NCBI GenBank assembly: GCA_963845425.1
Contig: CAWJSC010000016.1
Location: 124,001-188,000 of the forward strand
Length of the DNA: 64,000 nt
Direction of reading: 5' to 3'
From: DATDAH01 sp963845425
Lineage (GTDB): Bacteria; Actinomycetota; Acidimicrobiia; Acidimicrobiales; DATDAH01
The position numbers and the translations under genes are program-made. The notes under the pieces are model-generated. The model was not told the DNA's origin and searched no databases. It saw nothing but the letters and a program-made list of their open reading frames with translations. This document shows, one piece after another, positions 57,605 to 64,000 of this stretch; positions within the stretch are counted from its first letter, which is position 1, and every line of letters begins with the position of its first letter.

Positions 57605-58477
57605 TCAGCCGCGGCGGAGGCGGGCGATCTCGTAGCAGGCGACGGCGGCGGCCGCACTGACGTTCAGGGAGCCGAGGTTGCCGGCCAGGGGCAGGGCGGC
57701 GACGACGTCGCAGCGCTCCCGGGTGAGGCGGGCCAGGCCCGAGCCCTCGCTCCCCAGGACCAGGGCGACCGGCTCCTTGGCCACGGACAGGTTCCAGACG
57801 AGCTCGTCGGCGTCCTGATCGAGGCCGACGACCCAGACGCCCTTGGCCTTCAGGTCCGCCAGGGCCGTGGGCACGCCGGGAACAACCGCCATCGGCAGCC
57901 ACTCGACCGCACCCGCGGCCGTCTTGGTCACCGCCGGGGTGACCCGCACCGAGCGGTGACGGGGCAGAACGATGCCCGTGACCCCGGCGGCCTCCGCGGT
58001 GCGCAGGATCGCGCCGAGGTTCTGGGGGTCGTGGATGCCGTCGAGCACCAACAGGAACGGGTTCTCCACGGCGGCCAGCGCCTCCAGCTCCACGGGCTGG
58101 ATGGGCGCCACCGTGGCCAGGACCCCCTGGGGCGCCTCGGACCGGGCCTGGGCCTCGAGCGCGGCGCGTTTCACCTCGCGGATCGCGACGCGCTGCTCCC
58201 GGGCCAGGTCCCGGATGTCGTCGAGGACGGGAGCGGGGTCGAGGTCGGCGGCGAGGAGGATCTCGCGAACCGACCGGGGCCCCAGCAGAGCCTCCCGGAC
58301 GGCTTGGCGACCCTCCACCTGGTCACCGCCCAGTCCGGGCGCACCACTGCTACCCGATCGCTTGGGCCCGGCGCGGCGCGACGGTGGCCCCTGCCGCGGC
58401 GAACCGGAGCGACGGGGGCTGCCCCGTCCCGGCGGGCGGCCCTTGCCCCCGCCCGCGGGTGGACGGCGCGACGGCAT
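57605..58477 (-). CDS. rlmB: 23S rRNA 2'-O-methyltransferase RlmB (SpoU family)
   Basis: A 290-residue methyltransferase that modifies G2251 in the 23S rRNA peptidyl loop. Residues 1 to about 55 are a basic, Gly/Pro/Arg-rich extension. Then comes a substrate-binding domain (VEGRQAVREALLG) and a SPOUT/SpoU catalytic domain with motif 1 LDGIHDPQNLGAILRTA, motif 2 VALVLGSEGSGL, and motif 3 LGSLNVSAAAAVACYE. ATG at 58477 overlaps the ispF stop by one base (TGATG). It sits in the ispD-ispF-rlmB run seen in many actinobacteria, which suggests cotranscription rather than shared function. Confidence 0.93.
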   Translation of the reverse strand: MPSRRPPAGGGKGRPPGRGSPRRSGSPRQGPPSRRAGPKRSGSSGAPGLGGDQVEGRQAVREALLGPRSVREILLAADLDPAPVLDDIRDLAREQRVAIREVKRAALEAQARSEAPQGVLATVAPIQPVELEALAAVENPFLLVLDGIHDPQNLGAILRTAEAAGVTGIVLPRHRSVRVTPAVTKTAAGAVEWLPMAVVPGVPTALADLKAKGVWVVGLDQDADELVWNLSVAKEPVALVLGSEGSGLARLTRERCDVVAALPLAGNLGSLNVSAAAAVACYEIARLRRG

Positions 58478-58953
58478 CAGGCGGACTCCACGAGGGCGAC
58501 GGCGAGACAGGCGATGCCCTCACCCCGGCCGAGGGCACCCAGGCCCTCGTGGGTGGTGGCCTTCACCGACACGGGCGCCCCGAGCACCGCGGAGAGCCGC
58601 TCCGCCATCTGCGGCCGCAGGACGCCGAGCTTCGGGCGCTCCGCCACGACGGTGGCATCCACGTTGACGACGGACCATCCGGCATCGGCCGCCAGCCGGA
58701 CCACCCCGGCCAGGAGCGTGAGGCTGTCAGCGCCGGCCCACTCCTCCTCCGTGTCCGGGAAGTGGTCACCGAGGTCGCCGAGACCGGCAGCCCCGAGCAC
58801 CGCGTCGGCCACGGCGTGACTCAGGGCGTCGGCGTCGCTGTGGCCGACGAGGCCGGACGCGCCTTCGACGGTGACCCCGCCCAGCACCAGCGGCCGGCCG
58901 GGGTCGTCGCTGAAGGCGTGGACGTCGTAGCCCTGCCCGATCCGGTGGCTCAC
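58477..58953 (-). CDS. ispF: 2-C-methyl-D-erythritol 2,4-cyclodiphosphate synthase
   Basis: A 158-residue MEP-pathway enzyme that cyclises CDP-ME-2-phosphate. Zinc ligands and family signature are present: GYDVHAF (D10, H12), GLVGHSDADALSHAVADA, and the C-terminal family segment VKATTHEGLGALGRGEG. GTG at 58953 is chosen as the family starts HRIGQGYDVH; longer frames extend into ispD. The gene overlaps rlmB by one base and lies 22 bases after ispD. Confidence 0.94.
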   Translation of the reverse strand: MSHRIGQGYDVHAFSDDPGRPLVLGGVTVEGASGLVGHSDADALSHAVADAVLGAAGLGDLGDHFPDTEEEWAGADSLTLLAGVVRLAADAGWSVVNVDATVVAERPKLGVLRPQMAERLSAVLGAPVSVKATTHEGLGALGRGEGIACLAVALVESA

Positions 58954-58975
58954 GGGCCCACCACCGTCGTCGGGC

Positions 58976-59605
58976 TCATCGGGGTGCCTGGGCGGCGAGG
59001 AGGGCGGCCGCGACCACGAGGTCGTCGGGCGTGGTGATCTTGCGGTTGTGGGCCTCGCCCTCGACCAGCACGACGGTGCCACCGGCAGCGTCGATCAGGG
59101 ACGCGTCGTCGGTGGCCTCGGGCTCATCGGCATGGACAGCACGGAGCCGGTCGGCGGCGAAGGCCTGCGGGGTCTGTACGGCCACCAGCGTGTCCCGATC
59201 GACCAGGCCTCCGCCCCGCCGGCGGATGGTGTCGCTCAGCGCCACCCCGGGCACCGCGGCGTCCGCGCCCCGCCGCACCGCCCCGATCACCGCCGCGTAG
59301 AGCTCGACGGAGGCAGCCGGGCGGGCCGCGTCGTGGACCACGACCACCTCCGCGGTCGGCGGCACCGCGGCGAGGCCCGCCCGCACCGAGGCCGACCGGG
59401 TGGCGCCTCCGACCACGGTGGTGTCGGCTCCCGGCTCGTCGGCTGCCCCCTCGGCCACCACGGCGACGACACCGTCGCCGGCCTCGGCCGCGGTGGCCAA
59501 CGACCAGTCGATGACCCGTCGGCCCCCGAGCAGCTCGTACTGCTTGGCCCGGCCGAATCGGGACCCCGAGCCGGCGGCCACGACGATGACCCACACCGCG
59601 CTCAC
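58976..59605 (-). CDS. ispD: 2-C-methyl-D-erythritol 4-phosphate cytidylyltransferase
   Basis: A 209-residue MEP-pathway enzyme that makes CDP-ME. Nucleotide loop: VVAAGSGSRFGRAKQYELLGGRRV; conserved VVVVHDAARPAAS; VQTPQAFAADRL; and DDASLIDAAGG. GTG at 59605. It is the first gene of the ispD-ispF-rlmB block and is divergent from the Crp-family gene, with about 92 bases between starts that contain a Crp-like box. Confidence 0.93.
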   Translation of the reverse strand: MSAVWVIVVAAGSGSRFGRAKQYELLGGRRVIDWSLATAAEAGDGVVAVVAEGAADEPGADTTVVGGATRSASVRAGLAAVPPTAEVVVVHDAARPAASVELYAAVIGAVRRGADAAVPGVALSDTIRRRGGGLVDRDTLVAVQTPQAFAADRLRAVHADEPEATDDASLIDAAGGTVVLVEGEAHNRKITTPDDLVVAAALLAAQAPR

Positions 59606-59669
59606 GCCGGGGGTGCCAGCGGCGAGTGGTCGTGCATACCCGCCGGACGGTACCGGCCGGACCCGGTCC

Positions 59670-59689
59670 GTGACCTATGTCACTACCCT
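59670..59689. promoter_or_regulatory. Crp-like box overlapping a leaderless -10
   Basis: GTGAC-CTAT-GTCAC (59670-59683) is a perfect palindrome close to the TGTGA-N6-TCACA Crp/Cmr consensus. TACCCT (59684-59689) follows at once as a TANNNT -10 element, and the GTG start of the Crp-family gene lies 8 bases further. The box would overlap the promoter spacer, so binding probably represses the gene; it may also act on ispD on the other strand. Confidence 0.65.
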
Positions 59690-59697
59690 GACCGTTC

Positions 59698-60357
59698 GTG
59701 GTTGCCGCCGATCTGCTCGCCGACGTCCAGCTCTTCGCCGACTTCCCGCCCGAAGCGGTCGTCGCCATCGCGACGGCGGCGGTCGAGCGTCAGCTGGAGC
59801 GCAACGATGTCCTGTTCGACGAAGCCGACGAGGCCGGCGAGCTCTTCGTCGTCGTGGACGGACGCATCGCCATCGCCAACGTGGCCGTGGACGGACGCGA
59901 GTCGGTCGTGGCCCTCATGGAGCCGGGCGACCTGTTCGGTGAGATGGGCCTCTTCGACGGGCACGGCCGGTCCGCCGCGGCCCGGGCCCTGGAGCCCTCC
60001 ACCGTGGTCGTGGTCCCCTACGGGGCCGTGCGCGGCGTCTTCGAGAGAGACCCTGCCCTGCTCTGGCCCGTCGTGGCCCTCCTGGCCGGTCGCATCCGCG
60101 TCACCGACGAGGCGCTGGCCGACGCCATGTTCCTCGACGTCACCGGGCGGACGGCCAAGCGCCTGCTCGACCTGGCCGGCGAGAGCGATGAGTTCGATCT
60201 GCCCGTGACCCAGGAAGAGCTGGCCGGCATGGTCGGCGCTTCCCGCGAGCGGGTCAACAAGGCCATCTCGTCGTTCCTGCGCCTGGGCTGGTTGGAGCAG
60301 ATCGACGGCACCTACCGGATCACCAACCGCCAGCAGATGGAGATACGCGCCAGCTGA
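59698..60357 (+). CDS. Crp/Fnr-family transcriptional regulator
   Basis: A 219-residue regulator with an N-terminal cNMP-binding fold (FVVVDGRIAIANV, LMEPGDLFGEMGLFDG, then RSAAARALEPSTVVVVPY), a long dimer helix, and a C-terminal winged HTH (LPVTQEELAGMVGASRERVNKAISSFLRLGWLEQ). The phosphate-binding loop is near FGEMGLFDGHGRSAAARA, which matches a cAMP-binding cassette (the G-E-x-x-L and R-x-A-x-A parts), so cyclic nucleotide control is likely. The mRNA seems leaderless with a Crp-like box just before, which suggests autoregulation. A neighbouring nucleotide cyclase gene is at 53761-54697. Confidence 0.9.
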   Translation: MVAADLLADVQLFADFPPEAVVAIATAAVERQLERNDVLFDEADEAGELFVVVDGRIAIANVAVDGRESVVALMEPGDLFGEMGLFDGHGRSAAARALEPSTVVVVPYGAVRGVFERDPALLWPVVALLAGRIRVTDEALADAMFLDVTGRTAKRLLDLAGESDEFDLPVTQEELAGMVGASRERVNKAISSFLRLGWLEQIDGTYRITNRQQMEIRAS

Positions 60358-60379
60358 TCCCCGGCGCCCGCCGGTTGGG

Positions 60380-61450
60380 TCAGCCGTAGCGGTCGAGGAT
60401 GCTGGTCTCGGCCAGGCGGTTCAGGCCCTCTTTGATGGCTCGGGCCCGGGTCTCCCCCACCCCGTCGACGTTGACCAGGTCGGCGATCGTGGCCCGCATG
60501 ATCTTCTGCAGGCTCCCCATGTGCTCGACGATGGCGTCGACCACCGTCTCGGGCAGGCGGGGGACCTTGGACAGCAGCCGATGGCCCCGGGGCTCCACGC
60601 TGGCGTCGAGGTCGTCGGCGTCCAGGGGCAGGTGCAGCACACCCGCCACGCTCTTGAAGTCGAGGAGGTGGTCGGTGTCCAGGGAGGCCAGGCCGGCCAT
60701 GGCCTCCTCGAGGTGCCAGCCCGCGTCCTCGTGGAAGTAGTCCTGGAGCACGAGGCGGCGGTCGTCCTCGACCCCGGAGTAGAGCTCGTCGAGGTGGAGG
60801 CGGACCAGGCGCCCGTCCTCGCCGAGCTCGACGACGAAGTCCTCGACCTCGGCCGCGATGCGCCGGACCATCTCGGTGCGCTGCAGCACCTGGACGACGT
60901 CGCGGACCGTGACCAGGTCCTCGATCTCCAGTGCGGAGAGGTTGCTCGACACCTCGTCGAGGCGGCTCCGGTACCGCTCGAGGGCCCGCAGGGCCTGGTT
61001 GGCCCCGTCCAGCAGCCGGGGGATGGGATCGAGGCGGTACTTCTGCTCGCCCACGTAGACGGCGATGGCCGTCATCCGCTCGGAGACGGAGATCACCGGC
61101 ACGTCGATGGAGCGGGCCACGCGCTCGGCCGTGCGGTGCCGGGTACCGGTCTCGGAGGTGGGCGTGTTCGGGTTGGGAACCAGGTGGACGTTGGCCCGGG
61201 CGATGCGGCTGGCGTCGGGCGACAGGATGATGGCGCCGTCCATCTTGGCCAGCTCCGACAGGCGCTGGGGGCTGAAGGCGCCGTCGAGCAGGAAGCCGCC
61301 CGAGCAGATGTTCAGGACCTGTGGGCCGTCCCCGATGACGATCAGGGCGCCCATCCCACTGGACAGGATTCGGTCGAGGCCCTCACGCAGGGCCGTCCCG
61401 GGGGCGGTGGCTGCGAGGGCGGCGCGCATGGCGTCGCTGGCCGGTTCCAC
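60380..61450 (-). CDS. disA: diadenylate cyclase DisA (DNA integrity scanning)
   Basis: A 356-residue protein with a DAC domain that makes c-di-AMP: DGA (71-73), GTRHRTAERVA (102-112) and the VISVSERMTAIAVYVG strand. Next is a helical linker, then a C-terminal HhH DNA-binding domain (NVDGVGETRARAIKEGL). It scans DNA for branched lesions and stops making c-di-AMP when it meets one. GTG at 61450 follows radA by 46 bases on the same strand, the classic radA-disA arrangement. Confidence 0.95.
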   Translation of the reverse strand: MEPASDAMRAALAATAPGTALREGLDRILSSGMGALIVIGDGPQVLNICSGGFLLDGAFSPQRLSELAKMDGAIILSPDASRIARANVHLVPNPNTPTSETGTRHRTAERVARSIDVPVISVSERMTAIAVYVGEQKYRLDPIPRLLDGANQALRALERYRSRLDEVSSNLSALEIEDLVTVRDVVQVLQRTEMVRRIAAEVEDFVVELGEDGRLVRLHLDELYSGVEDDRRLVLQDYFHEDAGWHLEEAMAGLASLDTDHLLDFKSVAGVLHLPLDADDLDASVEPRGHRLLSKVPRLPETVVDAIVEHMGSLQKIMRATIADLVNVDGVGETRARAIKEGLNRLAETSILDRYG

Positions 61451-61496
61451 GGAGGGATGTTACCCCTGTGACCGATGTCGCAGTCCGGGACCTTCC

Positions 61497-62879
61497 TCAG
61501 GCCGCCGCGGTCCGGACCTCGGAGTCGCTCAGCAGGCCGACCGCCGCGGCGGCCTCCAGGACGATCCCCACCTCGATCAGGCGGAGGCCGGCGACCGGAG
61601 GGGTGCCCCGGGGGACCACCGCGTAACGGAAGCCCAGGCGGGCAGCTTCGGCCAACCGGTGCTCGATGCGGCCCACCGGCCGGACCTCGCCGCCGAGGCC
61701 GACCTCGCCCACCGCGACGGCATCCTCCGGCAGGGCGACACCGGTGGAGGCCGAGATCACGGCCAGGGCGATCCCGAGATCGCCGGCGGGCTCGACCAGG
61801 CGCACCCCACCGGCGGTCAGGGCGTAGACCTCCGCCTTGGCCGTGCTCACCGACACCCGGGTCTCCAGCACCGCCAGCAGCAGGGCCAGGCGGCCGCTGT
61901 CGATGCCCTGGGCTGACCGGCGGGGCGGCACATAGGAGACCTCGGCGCAGAGGGCCTGGACCTCCACCAGGATCGGCCGGTGGCCGTCCAGAGTGGGCAC
62001 CACGACCGAGCCGGGCACGCCCGGGCGGCGACCGGCCAGGAAGAGGCCGCTGGGGTCGGGCACCCCGACCAGGCCGCCCTCGGTCATCTCCAGCACCCCG
62101 AGGTCGTCGGTCGCCCCGTACCGGTGCTTGACCGCCCGGAGCAGCCGCAGGGCGTGGTGCTTGTCGCCCTCGAATGCCAGGACCGTGTCCACGATGTGCT
62201 CCAGCGCCTTGGGCCCGGCCAGGTGGCCGTCCTTGGTCACCTGGCCGACCAGCACCACCGCACACCCCCGGGCCCGGGCCTCGATCACCAGGCGCTGGGC
62301 CACGGCCCGGACCTGGTTCAGGGACCCGGGGGTCGAGGCGGTCTGCGGGTCGAACGCGGTCTGCACCGAGTCGACCACGAGGAGATCGGGACGGACCTCG
62401 TCGAGGGCGCCGAGGAGGTCGTCGACCGAGGCCTCGGCGTGCAACCACAGCCGGTCGGTCAGCGCCCCGAGTCGCTCGGCCCGGGCTCGGACCTGCACGC
62501 GGGACTCCTCGCTGCTGGCGTAGAGCGCCGTGCGCCCGGAGGCGGCGACGGCGGCGGCGGCCTGGAGCAGCAGGGTGGACTTGCCCATGCCCGGGGCCCC
62601 GCCGATGACGGTCACCGAGCCGGGGACCAGCCCGCCGCCCAGCACCCGGTCCAGCTCCTCGACACCGGTGGCCACCGGCCGGCGCTCCTCGGTCGGGACG
62701 TCGGCCACCAGCAGGGCGGGTCCGCCCGTAGACGGTGCCGCACCCACTGGGCGCCCGCCGGCCCGCACGGCCTCCTCGACCAGGGTGTTCCACTCGCCGC
62801 AGGTCGGGCACTGGCCGGCCCACTGCGGTGAGGTCCCCCCGCAGGACGAACAGCGGTGGACGGTCTTGGCCCGGCTCAT
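61497..62879 (-). CDS. radA: DNA repair protein RadA (Sms)
   Basis: A 460-residue branch-migration factor for recombination. It has a C4 zinc finger (C10, C13, C24, C27), a RecA-like ATPase (GAPGMGKS at 94-101), the RadA-specific KHRYG motif (usual KNRFG) and a Lon-like C-terminal domain (VSISTAKAEVYALTAGG-like). It is transcribed with disA. A LexA-type GAAC-N4-GTTC box lies about 48 bases upstream of its ATG, so it is likely induced by DNA damage. Confidence 0.95.
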   Translation of the reverse strand: MSRAKTVHRCSSCGGTSPQWAGQCPTCGEWNTLVEEAVRAGGRPVGAAPSTGGPALLVADVPTEERRPVATGVEELDRVLGGGLVPGSVTVIGGAPGMGKSTLLLQAAAAVAASGRTALYASSEESRVQVRARAERLGALTDRLWLHAEASVDDLLGALDEVRPDLLVVDSVQTAFDPQTASTPGSLNQVRAVAQRLVIEARARGCAVVLVGQVTKDGHLAGPKALEHIVDTVLAFEGDKHHALRLLRAVKHRYGATDDLGVLEMTEGGLVGVPDPSGLFLAGRRPGVPGSVVVPTLDGHRPILVEVQALCAEVSYVPPRRSAQGIDSGRLALLLAVLETRVSVSTAKAEVYALTAGGVRLVEPAGDLGIALAVISASTGVALPEDAVAVGEVGLGGEVRPVGRIEHRLAEAARLGFRYAVVPRGTPPVAGLRLIEVGIVLEAAAAVGLLSDSEVRTAAA

Positions 62880-62926
62880 GGCCGGACCCTACGGAGGGGG
62901 GGTGACAGGCTCACGCCGACACTCTA

Positions 62927-62938
62927 GAACAGGTGTTC
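62927..62938 (-). promoter_or_regulatory. LexA-type SOS box upstream of radA
   Basis: GAAC-AGGT-GTTC is a perfect inverted repeat that fits the actinobacterial/Bacillus LexA core (GAAC-N4-GTTC). It lies 48 bases upstream of the radA start and about 75 bases upstream of the divergent lipoprotein gene, so it could control either; radA is the biological fit. Confidence 0.7.
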
Positions 62939-63012
62939 GCTTCCGCAGGACTTTGCCGAACCTTGACCAGGAGGTGGACGATCGCTGGTGCACCCCTCCG
63001 TACGTTCGCCCC

Positions 63013-63606
63013 ATGCCCGCCCGCCGGATGATCGCCCTCGCCCTGCTGGTCCTCGTCCTCGGTGGGGGCTGCAGCCTCCTCCCCGACGACACCGAGGTCA
63101 GTGCCTCCTGCGCCCGGTCCCTGGACCGGGCCGAGCAGGCGGCCGAGGCCCGCACCCGGGTCATCGACCGCACCGACGCCGTCACCGAGATGGACCCGGT
63201 CCGCACCACCGCCGTGCTCGCCCACCGCGACGAGGTGCAGCGGGCCGTCTTCGGCCCCATCGCCCAGGTCGCCACGCGGGCCGAGGCGCGGTCCACCGCC
63301 TCCGAGCGCCTCCGCGGCGAGTGCCGCCAGGGCTCGACCGAGGTGCCGGCGCGCTGTCGGGTCGCCTTCACCCAGGCCGGTCGGCTCGAGCGGACGGCGG
63401 CGGCGGCGCTGCAGACCCGCATGGACTTCTGGTCGACCCAGGTCCGCATGGCCCAGCGGGCCACGGCCGGCGACGCCGACGGCACGCGCCAGGCCGTCGA
63501 CCGGTGGGGCGACCTGCTCACCGACTACGAGCACCAGCTCACCCGGTTCGACCAGGCCCAGGCCCGTCACCAGCGGGCCGTCCTCGACTGCCGCGACGAC
63601 CTCTGA
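63013..63606 (+). CDS. predicted lipoprotein with helical domain
   Basis: A 197-residue secreted lipoprotein of unknown family. Its signal peptide (RMIALALLVLVLGGGC) has a lipobox Cys near residue 20. The mature part is helical and charged (SLDRAEQAAEARTRVIDRT, then RDEVQRAVFGPIAQVATRAE), with several Cys residues (ASCARS, GECRQ, ARCRV, LDCRD) likely to form disulfides. ATG at 63013 is preceded by a plain upstream region that includes the SOS box shared with radA. The next gene converges 23 bases beyond. Confidence 0.68.
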   Translation: MPARRMIALALLVLVLGGGCSLLPDDTEVSASCARSLDRAEQAAEARTRVIDRTDAVTEMDPVRTTAVLAHRDEVQRAVFGPIAQVATRAEARSTASERLRGECRQGSTEVPARCRVAFTQAGRLERTAAAALQTRMDFWSTQVRMAQRATAGDADGTRQAVDRWGDLLTDYEHQLTRFDQAQARHQRAVLDCRDDL

Positions 63607-63629
63607 GGTAGTCGTCAGCCCCGGACGCG

Positions 63630-63872
63630 CTACTTGCGGCTGCTCATCGCCCGGTCGATGAGCATGAGGATCACGGCGCCGACGATCGACCCGATGATCC
63701 CGCTGGGCCGCAGGTTCAGGCCGTCTCCCGCGATGAGGCTGGCCAGGAGGCCACCGACGAACGAGCCGAGCAGGCCGTAACCGATCCGCTTGCCCCAGGA
63801 CTCGGTCCCGGTGATCCAGCCCGCGATGAACCCGACGATGATCCCGAAGCCGAGGATGGCGAAGATGAGCAT
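63630..63872 (-). CDS. GlsB/YeaQ/YmgE-family small membrane protein
   Basis: An 80-residue, three-helix Gly-rich membrane protein of the transglycosylase-associated (GlsB/YeaQ/YmgE) family. The pattern is FAILGFGIIVGFIAGWITG, then GLLGSFVGGLLASLI and SGIIGSIVGAVILMLI. Members are linked to general stress, but the molecular role is not known. ATG at 63872. Confidence 0.9.
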   Translation of the reverse strand: MLIFAILGFGIIVGFIAGWITGTESWGKRIGYGLLGSFVGGLLASLIAGDGLNLRPSGIIGSIVGAVILMLIDRAMSSRK

Positions 63873-63914
63873 CGGAGGAGTCTCGCGCGCCGTACCCCGT
63901 GTCGAGGGATCCGG

Positions 63915-64000
63915 TCAGCGCCGGTGGAACACGGGTCTCCGGTTGCGGCGAAGGAAGCGCCAGACCAGCACGACCACCAGCAGGACGACCGCCAACGCCG
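63915..64000 (-). CDS. membrane protein, C-terminal fragment
   Basis: Only the last 27 codons are in the window; the gene continues beyond 64000. The visible end is one hydrophobic helix (ALAVVLLVVVLVW) followed by a basic tail (RFLRRNRRPVFHRR) and TGA at 63915. The basic tail on a terminal helix fits an inner-membrane protein with a cytosolic end. No family can be given. Confidence 0.5.
   Translation of the reverse strand, partial: ALAVVLLVVVLVWRFLRRNRRPVFHRR

Overview
The window is very GC-rich, gene-dense DNA with frequent GTG starts, 1- to 8-base gene overlaps and several apparently leaderless promoters. This points to a high-GC actinobacterium. The mix of an aa3/caa3-type oxidase cluster, HemQ, GpgS, DisA/RadA, DUF2017-ClpS and LmeA-like (DUF2993) proteins, together with a 'gctccgctccgctgcgcagc' type intergenic repeat, suggests the class Acidimicrobiia (Iamia/Ilumatobacter-like). 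That taxonomic placement is inference. I see no transposase, phage gene, CRISPR array or rRNA; one tRNA (Thr-TGT) is present.

Layout. 0-3 kb: end of an ABC permease, a class-V aminotransferase, a septum-formation-domain protein and an SDR. 2.9-13 kb: a minus-strand respiratory cluster (ctaB, a degenerate oxidase subunit I-like gene, a subunit III-like gene, an unknown membrane protein, ctaC, ctaD, ctaE, subunit IV, ctaG), with ctaA divergent and followed by clpS and DUF2017. 14-17 kb: small conserved genes plus larE and an AlaX-type editing protein. 17.4-23 kb: a branched-chain amino-acid type ABC transporter in which both LivH and LivG carry unusual extra domains. 23-28 kb: hemQ, a flippase-like/GT2 fusion, and a divergent FtsH-like protease. 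28.6-34 kb: an NAD-type formate dehydrogenase whose catalytic gene contains an in-frame TGA read here as selenocysteine and whose alpha subunit is split over two genes, plus fdhD. 34-38.5 kb: nitrobindin-like protein, CIRCE-controlled groEL, a receiver protein, a MoaD/ThiS-like protein and a threonine-synthase-like enzyme. 38.5-46 kb: gpgS, SDR, amidase, glycerate kinase, otsA and otsB (compatible solutes). 46-54.7 kb: tRNA-Thr, a membrane protein, two two-component systems and an FHA-adenylate cyclase. In 50.8-53.9 kb four reading-frame breaks cluster, all of the same +1 type. 54.7-64 kb: an orphan CoxL-like molybdoenzyme subunit, rlmB-ispF-ispD, a Crp-family regulator with a likely autoregulatory box, the radA-disA pair with a LexA-type box, and small envelope proteins.

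How the parts fit together. The oxidase cluster supplies the terminal oxidase, its heme A synthesis (ctaB, ctaA) and its copper assembly (ctaG); HemQ supplies heme. Formate dehydrogenase would feed electrons from formate to NAD+. GpgS and OtsA/OtsB make glucosylglycerate and trehalose precursors. Two families of intergenic repeats are described. Family A sits in three convergent gene ends, and two of its copies form long hairpins that differ by three paired compensatory changes. Family B includes a fourfold 70-base tandem array. The strongest candidates for something undescribed are the metal-site-less oxidase subunit I paralogue with its partner genes, the split selenocysteine formate dehydrogenase, and the LivH/LivG fusions.
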